Below, in pieces: positions 17,060 through 26,165 of a DNA stretch of 64,000 bases. The stretch is taken from positions 291,148 to 355,147 of the forward strand of contig PHEH01000002.1 in NCBI GenBank assembly GCA_002841155.1, in the 5' to 3' direction. Below the pieces are notes generated by a model. The model ran no database searches, was not told the DNA's origin, and saw only the letters and a list, made by a program, of their open reading frames with translations. The first letter of the stretch is position 1, and every line of letters starts with the position of its first letter. Source of the stretch: Alphaproteobacteria bacterium HGW-Alphaproteobacteria-18. Its GTDB lineage: Bacteria > Pseudomonadota > Alphaproteobacteria > Caulobacterales > Hyphomonadaceae. The position numbers and the translations under genes are program-made.

Positions 17060-17800
17060 ATGACTGCGCTCCGATCCTACCTGTTTGTCGCCTGGCTCTA
17101 TGGCTGGATGGCCATCTGCGGCATCCTCTACCTGCCCACCCTCTTCCTGCCCCGTATCGTGGCGCAGCGGGCAATCGGGATCTATGCGCAGATCATCCGC
17201 GTTGGCCTGAAGCTCATCTGCAATATCGACACCGAAATCCGTGGCCGGGAACATATCCCGCAGGGCGCCTTCCTCTATGCCGGCAAGCATCACTGCATGC
17301 TGGACATATTCATCCCCTTCATCGTCTGCCGCGATCCGGCCATCGTGCTGAAGCGGGAGCTGTTATTCTACCCCTTCCTGGGCTGGTATGCGCTCAAGAC
17401 TCATATGATCCCGATTGACCGGGCAGGCACCTCCAAGACGCTGAAGGGCATGATTGCCTCGGCAAAACAGCGGGTCGCAAAGGACCGCCCGGTCGTCATC
17501 TTCCCGGAAGGCACCCGCACAGCCCCCTATTCGGCGCCCGCCTATCAACCCGCCGGCATTTCGGCGCTCAACAAGGCGCTGGACCTGCCGATCGTGCCGG
17601 TCGCCACCAATGCCGGGCTCTGCTGGCCTGGCCGTGGCACCCGGCGCACGCCTGGCAAGATCATCTACGAGATCCTGCCCGCCATTCCGCCCGGGCTTGA
17701 CCGCAAGGCCCTGATGCCGCGTCTCGAAGAGGTGTTGGAAACCGCCTCTAACCGCCTTCTGGAAGAAGGCGCCGCCGCGCAGAAGGAAAAGCTGGGATGA
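17060..17800 (+). CDS. plsC: 1-acyl-sn-glycerol-3-phosphate acyltransferase
   Basis: Acylates lysophosphatidic acid to phosphatidic acid at the inner membrane, 246 residues. The catalytic HX4D box is in GKHHCMLDIF (about residues 75-84), the glycerol-phosphate-binding FPEGTRTA follows, and the N-terminus carries a hydrophobic segment (WLYGWMAICGILYLPTLFLP). It starts 46 bases after ftsX and overlaps the DNA glycosylase gene by four bases. In many alphaproteobacteria a ydcF gene lies between ftsX and plsC; here it is missing. Confidence 0.9.
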   Translation: MTALRSYLFVAWLYGWMAICGILYLPTLFLPRIVAQRAIGIYAQIIRVGLKLICNIDTEIRGREHIPQGAFLYAGKHHCMLDIFIPFIVCRDPAIVLKRELLFYPFLGWYALKTHMIPIDRAGTSKTLKGMIASAKQRVAKDRPVVIFPEGTRTAPYSAPAYQPAGISALNKALDLPIVPVATNAGLCWPGRGTRRTPGKIIYEILPAIPPGLDRKALMPRLEEVLETASNRLLEEGAAAQKEKLG

Positions 17801-18438
17801 CCGCGCCGAGCCGCCGCCGGCTGAAAGCCGCCTGCGACCGCCTCGCCCTGGCAGACCCTGCCCTCGCCCGCGCCTATGATGTCCTCGGTGTCCCCGAATG
17901 GCGCGCCAGCGCGCCGGGCTACAACATGCTGGGCCGGATGATCGCCCATCAGCAGCTCTCCACCAAGGCCGCCGCCACGATCTGGGGACGCGTCGAAGTC
18001 TTCCTCGGCGAGGTGACGCCGGAAGCCATCCTCACCGCGAAGGAAGACGATCTGCGCGCCTGCGGCCTCTCCCGGCCCAAGGTCGCCCATCTCACCTCGA
18101 TTGCTGAAGCGATGGTGTCAGGTAAGCTCAATCTGGCCCGGGTCTGCGCCGCTGACCTTGATACGGCCCGGGCAGAGCTGGTCGCGGTGCGCGGGATCGG
18201 GCCTTGGACGGCTGAATTATTCCTCCTCTACGCCGTCGGCGCGATGGATGCCTTCCCGGTTGCGGATGTTGGCCTAATGGAGGCCCACAAACAGCTCGGC
18301 GGCTACGAAACCCGCATGGAATCAAAGATATTCACCCAGCATGCGGAGATCTGGCGGCCCCAGCGCGGGGTCGCGGCCCACCTCCTCTGGGGGTGGCTGA
18401 ATGCCGAGCGCGCCCGCGACGCAGCGCCCAGGGCCTGA
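17797..18438 (+). CDS. DNA-3-methyladenine glycosylase-like HhH-GPD protein
   Basis: Base-excision repair glycosylase of the AlkA/yeast Mag1 type, 213 residues. The helix-hairpin-helix VRGIGPWTAELFLLY is followed by the expected catalytic Asp in DAFPVADVGLMEA. The early MIAHQQLSTKAAATIWGR segment is the other family hallmark (ISQQ region). It lacks the N-terminal beta domain of E. coli AlkA (282 residues) and so belongs to the short class. It overlaps plsC by four bases, which ties an alkylation-repair gene to the ftsEX transcript. Confidence 0.88.
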   Translation: MTAPSRRRLKAACDRLALADPALARAYDVLGVPEWRASAPGYNMLGRMIAHQQLSTKAAATIWGRVEVFLGEVTPEAILTAKEDDLRACGLSRPKVAHLTSIAEAMVSGKLNLARVCAADLDTARAELVAVRGIGPWTAELFLLYAVGAMDAFPVADVGLMEAHKQLGGYETRMESKIFTQHAEIWRPQRGVAAHLLWGWLNAERARDAAPRA

Positions 18439-18593
18439 GGCAACGCAGTGCACAAGGCCTTGCGTTCGGCCTTCACTGTCATAATCTTATCAAAGGAATC
18501 GCTTAAACGAGCGGCAAGCAAGACTATCAGGAGCACGCGTCTTCAGCAGGATCAACCAGGATCACGCCCATAGGGGCCACATCGGAGGGACAT

Positions 18594-19157
18594 ATGGCTG
18601 AGATCATCACCACCCCGCCCAATGGTCGCCCTGCCCTCGTCCTGAATGCTGATTTCAGGCCGCTCTCCTATTATCCGCTATCCCTGTGGCCCTGGCAGGA
18701 AGTGGTCAAGGCAGTGTTCCTCGACCGCGTCGATATCATCGCAGAGTATGATTATGTGGTGCGCAGCCCCAGCCGGGAAATGCGCCTTCCCTCGGTCATT
18801 GCGCTGCGTGACTTCGTCCACCAGGACCGGGCGCCGGCCTTCACCCGCTTCAACGTCTTCCTGCGCGACGGGTTCAAATGCGCCTATTGCGGCGCGCATG
18901 ACAATCTGACGTTCGACCATGTGGTGCCCCGCTCCAGAGGCGGCCGCACGACCTGGGAAAACATCGTGACAGCGTGCAGTCCCTGCAATCTGGCCAAGGG
19001 CGGCAAACTGCTGCGCGCCAGTGGCCTGGATCTGCAACACAAACCCTTCCGCCCCAACAACTTCCAGCTGCAGGATATCGGCCGGCGCTTCCCACCCAAC
19101 TACCTGCACGACACCTGGATGGACTATCTCTACTGGGATGTGGAACTGGAGGGCTGA
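18594..19157 (+). CDS. HNH endonuclease family protein
   Basis: A 187-residue protein with a complete HNH/zinc motif: CAYCG, then DHVVPRSRGG, WENIVTAC and CSPCN (about residues 99-143). The N-terminal half (ALVLNADFRPLSYYPLSLW) is typical of a widespread single-gene bacterial family whose role is unknown and which is not tied to introns or phages. The ribosome site CGGAGGG sits 6 bases before the ATG. Its last 28 bases overlap the end of the convergent ArnT-like gene. Confidence 0.88.
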   Translation: MAEIITTPPNGRPALVLNADFRPLSYYPLSLWPWQEVVKAVFLDRVDIIAEYDYVVRSPSREMRLPSVIALRDFVHQDRAPAFTRFNVFLRDGFKCAYCGAHDNLTFDHVVPRSRGGRTTWENIVTACSPCNLAKGGKLLRASGLDLQHKPFRPNNFQLQDIGRRFPPNYLHDTWMDYLYWDVELEG

Positions 19158-20980
19158 TCGCCGCCGGGACAGCCGCCCCAGTCAAACCGCCAGGCGCGGA
19201 AATGCACCGGGTCACCATTTGAATAGTTGAGCGCGTAATAGGGCGCCCCTTCGGTCAGGCAAAGGCCGAGCTGGGCTGCCTGTTCGCGCAGGCTGGAGGC
19301 AGCTTCTGCAATCGCAGGCTCCGCCTTCCGGTCCTCGAAATTCAGGAGGTAGACCACCGGATAGGCCGCTTCATCGGCGGGCAGATCGAGCGGCGTCTGC
19401 GGCGGGTGGAGGTTCTGCGTGCCGAGCGAGAGCACATAGGAGGGCTCGGCGTAGCCAAGCGCCAGGATGCGCTGAGGCGTCTTCACATTGCAGGCCGCAT
19501 CCTCGCCCGGAACACCGCACACATCCTCCAGCGCGAGGCGCGCGGTCTCGGTAGGCTGCACCCAAACCTGGCTCGGCAGCATGAAGATGCGCACATGCCA
19601 GCCGATGGCGACGCTGGAGAGGACGGCAAGCGTAATCGCCGCGCCCATGCGCAGCCGCGCCGATTCCACCAGCGCCAGCCCCGCCAGCGCAAAGCCAGCC
19701 GCCCAGAACCAGAGCGGAAATTCCCGGTATCCCGACCAGGCGGCGAGAACCTCTTCCTTCGAGACGGTCGTGAAGTCCCCGGCCGTCTCGGCCATGAGAT
19801 AGCTGGTAACCCCTGGATAGGAGACCGCCAGCAATAGAACCGCGCCCAGCAGGAAGGTGACCATACCGAGCCCCCGGGCGAGCGGCATCTTCATCCCGTC
19901 CATCATCTGCACGGCGGCATACCCACAGAGCAGGCCAAAGGCGGGATAGGCCGGCAGGATGTAATGGCTGAGCTTGGTCGGCAGGAGCTCGAAGAAAATC
20001 CAGGTTGGCACGCCCCAGGCGAGCAGGAATTTGAGCCCCGCCGTGCCATGCCCCAGCGCGCTGAGCGTTTCGCCCCGCAGCGCGCGGCGCGTCGCCACGA
20101 TTGCAGGGATCAGCAGCAGGCTCGCCGGATAGAACCAGGCGGGAATATGTAACAGGTGATAGCCCGGCCAACCGCCATGTCCTTCCGAGGCGCCAACGAA
20201 CTTGTCCTTGAGATCCTTGCCGACCGCGCCCTGAACATAGAGCCCATCCGTCGCCATCTGTATCCAGATCAGCCAGGGCAGCACCAGCGCCACGAAGATG
20301 ACCGGCCCCGGCCACCAGAGCAGCACCCGCCACCAATCCCCGCCCCGGCCTGTCTTCCACCGGTCCCAGAGCCAGACGCCAACGCCCGCATAGGCGGCCA
20401 CCATCGGCGTGACAGGCCCCTTGATCAGGAAGCCCGCACCCATACAGACCCAGAACAGCAGCGCCATCGCCTTTGACTGGGACTTCTCGACATACAGCCG
20501 CACAAGCGCGCCAATCCCCAGCGTCGTCAGAAAGATCAGCATCCCGTCCGTCTTGGAGATGTGCGCCTCAGACGTCAGCAGCAGCGTCGCCCCGAAGAGG
20601 GCCGAGCCGAGGAAACTCGCCCGCCGCCCGATCAGCGGAATACCCGCCCAGAAACAGGCGAGCGTGCCGAAGGCTGCGCCCAGCCAGCTCGGGATACGGT
20701 AAGTCCAGATGGCATTGGCTTCCGGGCCGGTGAAGATCGCCGTCGAGGCCGCCTGGAGCCAGTGGATCCCGGCCGGCTTCTTGTTGCGTAGCTCGTCCTG
20801 ATACTGGATCAGGATGTAGTTATCCTCCTCCAGCATCTCCTTGGAGGCCTGAGCAAAGCGGCTCTCATCCCGGTCGAGCGCGGGCAGCAGGAACACCCCC
20901 GGCGCAGCGGCGCCAAAGGTGATGAGGAAGAGAAGAACCCAGGCCTTCCAGCCGGTGGAGAGACGGTCGAGCAGTGTCAT
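19130..20980 (-). CDS. ArnT/PMT-family lipid-linked glycosyltransferase
   Basis: Integral membrane GT-C transferase of 616 residues that would move a sugar from a polyprenyl-phosphate donor to lipid A or another periplasmic acceptor. The first periplasmic loop carries the ArnT/PMT pattern LPALDRDESRFAQASKEM, in which the acidic DRDE/DESR residues are catalytic in relatives, and NKKPAGIHWLQAAS. About 12 membrane segments follow and a C-terminal soluble domain (about 440-616). The divergent GT2 gene at 21186 could make the polyprenyl-phosphate sugar, but the sugar and acceptor are unknown. Its 3' end overlaps the HNH gene. Confidence 0.87.
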   Translation of the reverse strand: MTLLDRLSTGWKAWVLLFLITFGAAAPGVFLLPALDRDESRFAQASKEMLEEDNYILIQYQDELRNKKPAGIHWLQAASTAIFTGPEANAIWTYRIPSWLGAAFGTLACFWAGIPLIGRRASFLGSALFGATLLLTSEAHISKTDGMLIFLTTLGIGALVRLYVEKSQSKAMALLFWVCMGAGFLIKGPVTPMVAAYAGVGVWLWDRWKTGRGGDWWRVLLWWPGPVIFVALVLPWLIWIQMATDGLYVQGAVGKDLKDKFVGASEGHGGWPGYHLLHIPAWFYPASLLLIPAIVATRRALRGETLSALGHGTAGLKFLLAWGVPTWIFFELLPTKLSHYILPAYPAFGLLCGYAAVQMMDGMKMPLARGLGMVTFLLGAVLLLAVSYPGVTSYLMAETAGDFTTVSKEEVLAAWSGYREFPLWFWAAGFALAGLALVESARLRMGAAITLAVLSSVAIGWHVRIFMLPSQVWVQPTETARLALEDVCGVPGEDAACNVKTPQRILALGYAEPSYVLSLGTQNLHPPQTPLDLPADEAAYPVVYLLNFEDRKAEPAIAEAASSLREQAAQLGLCLTEGAPYYALNYSNGDPVHFRAWRFDWGGCPGGDQPSSSTSQ

Positions 20981-21185
20981 GACCCGCCTTTTAGCGTCCC
21001 TTCGGCCGCGCGTCTTGCAGAATTGGCGGCGCCTTCGGGGCGTCCGGTAACGTTACTTTCAACCAATGAAGTCAGACAATTAGGACACAGTTGGCAAGAA
21101 ATGCTGTTCGTTTGGGCCTGGGCGTGACAGCGTGGTCTCGATTTTGGCGTCGGTCGGGGTTATGTGCGCCCGTCATCCGAATTGA

Positions 21186-21932
21186 ATGAATGGACTGGCC
21201 GTGGCCGACTCACTTGAATTCTCCGTCGTCGTGCCCGTTCACAATGAGGCCGGCAATGTCGAGCAACTCGCCACCGAGATTGCCCGGGCACTGGATGGCC
21301 GCGCCTTCGAGATGATCTTTGTAGACGATGCGTCCACCGACGACACCCGCTCCCAGCTCGCCGCCCTCAAGGCGCGCTTTCCGATGCTCCGTGTGCTGGG
21401 CCACCGCAGGAATGCAGGCCAGAGCCGCGCCATCCGGTCGGGCATCCTTGCCGCCCGTGGACATGTTGTCGGCACCCTGGACGGTGATGGCCAGAATGAT
21501 CCGGCCGACCTGCCTGACCTCTATCGCCAGCTGACGCGCGCCGATGCGCCGCATGGGCTGAAAATGGTGATGGGGCGGCGCGGCAGCCGCAAGGACACCG
21601 CCTGGAAGCGCTTTGGCAGCCGCTTTGCCAACAATATCCGCCAGCGGATGCTGAAAGATGATTGCGACGACTCCGGGTGCGGCATCAAAGTGATGGACCG
21701 GGCGACCTTCCTGCTCCTTCCCTATTTCGATCACATGCACCGCTACATGCCGGCGCTGATGCGCTCGGAAGGCCATAGCGTGGAGTTCCGGGAAGTGAAC
21801 CACCGCCCACGCGGCACTGGCCGATCCAACTACACCAATTTCGGCCGCCTCAGAGACGCCCTGTCAGACCTGCGCGGCGTGATGTGGCTGATCCGCCGAC
21901 GCCGCAATCCGGGCGGCGCGGACGAGATTTGA
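21186..21932 (+). CDS. Family 2 glycosyltransferase, dolichol-phosphate mannosyltransferase type
   Basis: A 248-residue soluble GT2 enzyme: FSVVVPVHNEAGN, EMIFVDDASTDDT and the metal-binding DXD in TLDGDGQNDP. It ends without the membrane helices seen in ArnC/GtrB, like short Dpm1-type enzymes. A role in making a polyprenyl-phosphate sugar for the divergent ArnT-like transferase is likely but inferred from context. The start is uncertain: the ATG at 21186 has no clear ribosome site, and a GTG a few codons later is possible. Confidence 0.85.
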   Translation: MNGLAVADSLEFSVVVPVHNEAGNVEQLATEIARALDGRAFEMIFVDDASTDDTRSQLAALKARFPMLRVLGHRRNAGQSRAIRSGILAARGHVVGTLDGDGQNDPADLPDLYRQLTRADAPHGLKMVMGRRGSRKDTAWKRFGSRFANNIRQRMLKDDCDDSGCGIKVMDRATFLLLPYFDHMHRYMPALMRSEGHSVEFREVNHRPRGTGRSNYTNFGRLRDALSDLRGVMWLIRRRRNPGGADEI

Positions 21933-21976
21933 GGGCCGCCACGCGGCAGGAGCCGGCAGACTGCGGACGAACGAAA

Positions 21977-22399
21977 TCAGTATTCTGAAAGGAGCTGGGC
22001 GAGACGCTCTTGAAGATGCGGCACCGCGTGCGTGTGCCGGATGAATTCATCGATTGCCATCATCGACCAGCGCTGTCCCTCTTCGCCGAACTGCACCTGA
22101 TCAATTTCATCGGGCTCGATGTTCGCGAGACAAAAATAGGTGTCCATGCTGCTCGGCGACTGGCTTTGATATCGCGTCAACTTCTGGACGCGCTCTGCCG
22201 GAATTCTCAAGCCGAATTCTTCTTCCACTTCGCGTAACGCGCATTCGATGGGATCTTCTTCCCCTTCACGTCCGCCCCCCGGTAAGTCCCACATGCCGGG
22301 AAAAGGGATATCCTCCTTCTCGTCGCGCAGATATGCAACGACATAGGCCTCGCAGATCAGCGCAATCTTGGTCCCGCTAAATACGCCGCCACACCACAT
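21977..22399 (-). CDS. NUDIX hydrolase
   Basis: A 140-residue NUDIX enzyme. The Nudix box is complete (GX5EX7REVXEEXGL, seen as GREGEEDPIECAL followed by REVEEEFGL), so it should hydrolyse a nucleoside-diphosphate-linked substrate with Mg2+. The substrate cannot be told. The ATG at 22399 (MWCGGVFSG) has a GGGAG site 8-9 bases upstream and is preferred to a TTG 23 codons earlier. It stands alone, tail to tail with the GT2 gene. Confidence 0.85.
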   Translation of the reverse strand: MWCGGVFSGTKIALICEAYVVAYLRDEKEDIPFPGMWDLPGGGREGEEDPIECALREVEEEFGLRIPAERVQKLTRYQSQSPSSMDTYFCLANIEPDEIDQVQFGEEGQRWSMMAIDEFIRHTHAVPHLQERLAQLLSEY

Positions 22400-22532
22400 C
22401 TCGATCTCCCGGCAATCCCGGCGCACGGGATGGCAAGAATGACTGAGCGAATTTTGAGGGTCGGTCAACGTGGAGGCAGGGCTTCTCCAACGCCCAGTAT
22501 CGGCGAATTCCCGCCCCCCGGTCCAGCGCAGC

Positions 22533-23159
22533 CTAGAACAGCTCCGCCAGACAGGCCGAGATCGTCTCAGGCGTGTCTTCGTGGGTGAAGAAGGTCTTCA
22601 GCTTCCAGTTCTCATCCATCACATAGATGAGGTTGGTGTGGTCCATCGTGTATTCGGCGAGGCTCTCGGGTTGCTCGATCCGGGCATAGTCGGCCTTGAA
22701 ATGATCGGCGGCGGCGCGGATTTCCGCCGCTGAGCCCGTCAGGCCGACAAGCCCAGGCGGAAAGGCCGGCGTGGTCACATAGGTTGCCAGTGCTTCAGGC
22801 GTGTCGCGTTCCGGGTCCACGGAGATCAAAAGGGTCTGAGGTACAGTTTCGCCCTCAGGCAGCCGGCGATAGGCCGCGCCTAGGGTAGAGAGCGCCGCCG
22901 GGCAGACATCGGGGCAATAGGTGAAGCCGAAATAGACAACCGTTGGCTTGCCCTTGTAGGTCTCCTCGGTCACCCGCGCGCCGGTATGGTCGATCAGGGA
23001 GATCGGCCCGCCGATTTCGCTATAAGCGCGGCTGGCGCAGCCCGATTTCATGCCGCCGGATCTGGCAATACCGTCGCCCCCGGACGCAGGCGCGTCCGAT
23101 GCGCCGCAGGCTACGAGCAGGAACAGGGCCGGAAGAGCAAAGGCAAATGAGTTACGCAT
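22533..23159 (-). CDS. SCO1/SenC copper-binding protein
   Basis: Thioredoxin-fold lipoprotein of 208 residues that helps insert copper into cytochrome oxidase or acts as a thiol/redox sensor. The copper CXXXC is in TYCPDVCPAALS and the third ligand is the His in YTMDHTNLIYVMD. A lipobox (LLVACG) follows the short signal peptide. The start at 23159 (MRNSF) is preferred to an ATG six codons upstream because it gives a normal signal peptide. It is divergent from regB with 61 bases between, the same senC-regBA association known from Rhodobacter. Confidence 0.9.
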   Translation of the reverse strand: MRNSFAFALPALFLLVACGASDAPASGGDGIARSGGMKSGCASRAYSEIGGPISLIDHTGARVTEETYKGKPTVVYFGFTYCPDVCPAALSTLGAAYRRLPEGETVPQTLLISVDPERDTPEALATYVTTPAFPPGLVGLTGSAAEIRAAADHFKADYARIEQPESLAEYTMDHTNLIYVMDENWKLKTFFTHEDTPETISACLAELF

Positions 23160-23220
23160 TCGGCGATAGGCCCCCATTCCAGCGCTTGGCGCAAGAGACA
23201 GGCTGCCGCATAAGTCGGGC

Positions 23221-24588
23221 ATGGATGATTTCTCCCGAGATTCGAGACAGGGCTTCGAAGACGCGATCTTCATGCTGGCGCCGGAAGGGCTTGGCTCGGC
23301 GCAATCGGCCCTCGGGCGAACGCGGCTGCGCACCTTCATCACGCTGCGATGGCTGGCGGTGGCAGGACAGACGGCGGCTGTGCTGCTCGTGGCGTTCGTC
23401 CTCGGCTTTGATGTGCCCCTCGCCCTCTGCCTCGCCATCATTGCCGCCTCAGCCTGGCTGAACGTCTTCCTCTCCTTCGCCTTCCAGTCGCAACGCCTGA
23501 CCAGCGGCTGGGAAGCCGTGCTACAACTGGGCTTCGATACGGTCCAGCTAGCCGCCCTGATTGCGGCCACCGGTGGGCTATCAAACCCCTTCCTCCTTCT
23601 CATGCTGGCCCCCGTCACCGTGGCGGCCCTGAGCCTCGGCCGGCTGCGGGCCAGCGCTATTGCGCTGCTTGCGCTTGGTCTGGCTGCACTCATGCCCTTC
23701 CTCAGCCTGCCCCTGCCCTGGGCAGAAAGCGGCGGGACGCATCTGCCGATCCTCTTCCAGTGGGGCCAGTTCGCTGCGCTGGCGGTGGGCGTTGTCTTCT
23801 TCACACTGTCGGCCGCCCGTGTCAGCCAGGACGAGGCCCGGCTCGTGCGCGCACTGGACGCAGCCAGTGTGGTTATGGCGCGCGAACAGAAACTCTCGGC
23901 TCTGGGCGCGATGTCTGCGATGACCGCACATGAGCTGGGAACCCCGCTGGCCACCATCCACCTCGTCGCCAAGGAATTGGTTCAGCAGACGAGCCCGGAC
24001 GATCCGCGGGCCGAAGATTTCAGGCTGATCGCCGAACAGGCCGACCGGTGCCGCTCCATCCTATCTGCCATCCGCGAAGCGCGGGACGCGACTGATATTG
24101 TCCATGCCCGGATGCCGCTGGATGTCCTGGTGGAGGAAGCCGCTGCGCCGATGAAGGGGCTCGGCGTGGCTCTGGTTGTCCGGGCGGTTCCCGGGGAAGG
24201 CGGAGGTGACAAGCCACCAATCCTCGGCCGCAGCCCCGAAATCCTGCATGCGCTGGGCGCCTTCATCGAGAATGCGGTGAGCTTTGCAGCCACCCGCGTG
24301 GACGCCACGGCGAGCTGGACGGCCGATCAGGTGGTGATCACCATCACCGATGATGGCCCCGGATTTTCGCCCGAAGTGCTGCCGAAACTGGGCGAGCCCT
24401 ATATTTCTGACAGATCGGAAGCGCGCCTCGGCGGGGGCGATATGGGGCTGGGATTTTTCATCGCCAAGACGCTGATCGAGCGCACGGGCGGGCGAATCGC
24501 GTCCCGAAACCGGACCCCACCCGCCACAGGTGCCATCGTTCAGGCGGTCTGGCCGCTGCAAGCATTGCTGCCGCGAAGCTTGGAATAG
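23221..24588 (+). CDS. regB: Redox-sensing histidine kinase RegB/PrrB/ActS
   Basis: A 455-residue sensor kinase. Six membrane segments (about 40-200) include the quinone-binding motif GGLSNPF (118-124). The phospho-accepting His237 sits in TAHELGTPLATIH, the RegB-specific form of the H box, and Cys277 in ADRCRSI matches the redox-active Cys of Rhodobacter RegB. The N, G1 and G2 boxes are present (FIENAVSFA, DDGPGF, GGGDMGLGFF). RegB responds to aerobic/anaerobic shifts and phosphorylates RegA. The cognate regulator follows 59 bases downstream. Confidence 0.94.
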   Translation: MDDFSRDSRQGFEDAIFMLAPEGLGSAQSALGRTRLRTFITLRWLAVAGQTAAVLLVAFVLGFDVPLALCLAIIAASAWLNVFLSFAFQSQRLTSGWEAVLQLGFDTVQLAALIAATGGLSNPFLLLMLAPVTVAALSLGRLRASAIALLALGLAALMPFLSLPLPWAESGGTHLPILFQWGQFAALAVGVVFFTLSAARVSQDEARLVRALDAASVVMAREQKLSALGAMSAMTAHELGTPLATIHLVAKELVQQTSPDDPRAEDFRLIAEQADRCRSILSAIREARDATDIVHARMPLDVLVEEAAAPMKGLGVALVVRAVPGEGGGDKPPILGRSPEILHALGAFIENAVSFAATRVDATASWTADQVVITITDDGPGFSPEVLPKLGEPYISDRSEARLGGGDMGLGFFIAKTLIERTGGRIASRNRTPPATGAIVQAVWPLQALLPRSLE

Positions 24589-24647
24589 TTGACAATTCCG
24601 CCATATATCCTCTTACCGGCGGCCAGACCGCCTGAAGGAGAGTGCGC

Positions 24648-25220
24648 ATGGACCGCCCCGCTGTCGTGAACCTGCATCCGAGCCTTGAAGGCGTCGAAGA
24701 CAAATCCTGCCTCGTCATGGATGATGACGGCCCGTTCGTGCAGCGCCTTGCCCGCGCGCTCGCCCAGCGCGGCTTTATCGTTTCGGCTGTCAGCAATGTT
24801 TCAGAAGGCAAGGACATTGCCCGCCTGAACCCGCCCGCTTTCGCGGTTCTCGACCTGCGCCTGGAAGATGGCAGCGGCCTCGACGTGGTTGAAGTGCTCC
24901 AGAAGTATCGCCCCGAAGCGCGGGCTGTGATCCTCACCGGCTATGGCGCGATTGCCACGGCGGTGGCCGCTGTGAAAGCCGGCGCGGTCGATTACCTCTC
25001 CAAGCCCGCAGACGTCGAAGACATCATCCGCTCGCTGACCGCCTCGCAGGATGAGCGCCCTGCCCCGCCGGAAAATCCGATGTCGGCAGACCGCGTACGC
25101 TGGGAACACATCCAGCGTATCTATGAGCTCTGCAATCACAATGTCTCGGAAACGGCGCGCCGTCTGAACATGCATCGCCGCACGCTGCAACGCATCCTGG
25201 CCAAACGCGCGCCGAAATAG
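24648..25220 (+). CDS. regA: Response regulator RegA/PrrA/ActR
   Basis: A 190-residue regulator, an almost textbook RegA. Receiver domain residues 20-135 hold the acidic pair in MDDDGP, the phospho-accepting Asp69 (AVLDLRLEDG), and the conserved Thr and Lys in ILTGYG and YLSKPAD. After a proline-rich hinge comes the Fis-type helix-turn-helix (NVSETARRLNMHRRTLQRIL), which is nearly invariant in this family. The ATG at 24648 has AAGGAG 8 bases upstream; a GTG two codons earlier is too close to it. Targets usually include respiratory, N-fixation and CO2-fixation genes. Confidence 0.95.
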   Translation: MDRPAVVNLHPSLEGVEDKSCLVMDDDGPFVQRLARALAQRGFIVSAVSNVSEGKDIARLNPPAFAVLDLRLEDGSGLDVVEVLQKYRPEARAVILTGYGAIATAVAAVKAGAVDYLSKPADVEDIIRSLTASQDERPAPPENPMSADRVRWEHIQRIYELCNHNVSETARRLNMHRRTLQRILAKRAPK

Positions 25221-25223
25221 GCG

Positions 25224-26165
25224 TTACGCTTCGTCTTCCGGTTCCGGAGTGTTCCGGCCGAAGTTCACCGCGCTGGAATCCTGGCCCGCATCAATGATCG
25301 CCTTGCGAATTGAGCGGGCGCGCGTGAACTCACGGATCAACGTATCGCCGTCGCCCCAGCGAATAGCGCGCTGGAGAACCGCAAGATCCTCGGAGAAGCG
25401 CCCGAGGCATTCAAGCACGGCTTCCTTGTTGTTTAGAAACACATCCCGCCACATCACGGGATCTGACGCCGCGATGCGGGTGAAGTCCCGGAAACCGCCG
25501 GCCGAGTATTTCACCACTTCGCCCTGCTCGACCGATTCAAGGTCAAACGCGGTGGTGACGATATTGAACGCAATCAGGTGAGGCAGGTGTGAGGTGATCG
25601 CCAGGACGCGGTCATGCCGTCCGGCGTCCATCGCTTCGACCCTCGCGCCAAGCCGGGTCCAGAAGGCGGCAAGCTGATCGGTGGCTGTCTGATAGGCCTC
25701 GTCCTGACCCGAGAGGGGCGTGAGGATGTGCCACGCGCCTCGAAATAGAGTCGGAAAGCCAGCTTCTGGCCCGGATTGCTCGGTGCCGGCAATCGGGTGG
25801 CCGGGAATGACATGAATACGGCCATCTCCCGCGTCGTGCAGCGCGCGGGCGGCTTCGGTCTTTACCGAGCCGACATCGGTGAGGATGGCGCCGTACTTCA
25901 TGGCCGGCACAGCGCCCGCCGCGACAGCCCCGATGGCGCCAACAGGCACGCTTACGATGACGCAATCGGCGTCCGATACGGCTGCTTCCAGTGTCGGCGC
26001 GATCGTCCCGAGGCCAAGCCTGCCCGCCCGGTCGCGAACATCAGGGCTCGCATCATAGAGAATGACTTCGCCGGCCGCGCCATACTCAGCCGAGGCAAGC
26101 GCAATCGAGGAGCCGATAAGGCCCACACCAATGATGGCGATGCGGCTGAAGACAGGGTCGGACAT
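25224..26165 (-). CDS. tyrA: Prephenate/arogenate dehydrogenase
   Basis: NAD(P)-dependent oxidative decarboxylation of prephenate (or arogenate) in tyrosine synthesis, 313 residues. The Rossmann motif IGVGLIGSSIALA lies at the N-terminus, and the active-site stretch HVIPGHPIAGTEQSG and SHLPHLIAF follow. It lacks a fused chorismate mutase or ACT domain, as is usual for the TyrC type in alphaproteobacteria. It is convergent with regA, with three bases between the stops. No other aromatic pathway gene lies in the window. Confidence 0.9.
   Translation of the reverse strand: MSDPVFSRIAIIGVGLIGSSIALASAEYGAAGEVILYDASPDVRDRAGRLGLGTIAPTLEAAVSDADCVIVSVPVGAIGAVAAGAVPAMKYGAILTDVGSVKTEAARALHDAGDGRIHVIPGHPIAGTEQSGPEAGFPTLFRGAWHILTPLSGQDEAYQTATDQLAAFWTRLGARVEAMDAGRHDRVLAITSHLPHLIAFNIVTTAFDLESVEQGEVVKYSAGGFRDFTRIAASDPVMWRDVFLNNKEAVLECLGRFSEDLAVLQRAIRWGDGDTLIREFTRARSIRKAIIDAGQDSSAVNFGRNTPEPEDEA

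Noticed and set aside
23160..23972. Minus-strand open frame extending the sco gene to 479 codons
   Set aside because: It lies fully antisense to regB, has Ser/Arg-rich composition, and the lipobox signal peptide starts at 23159.
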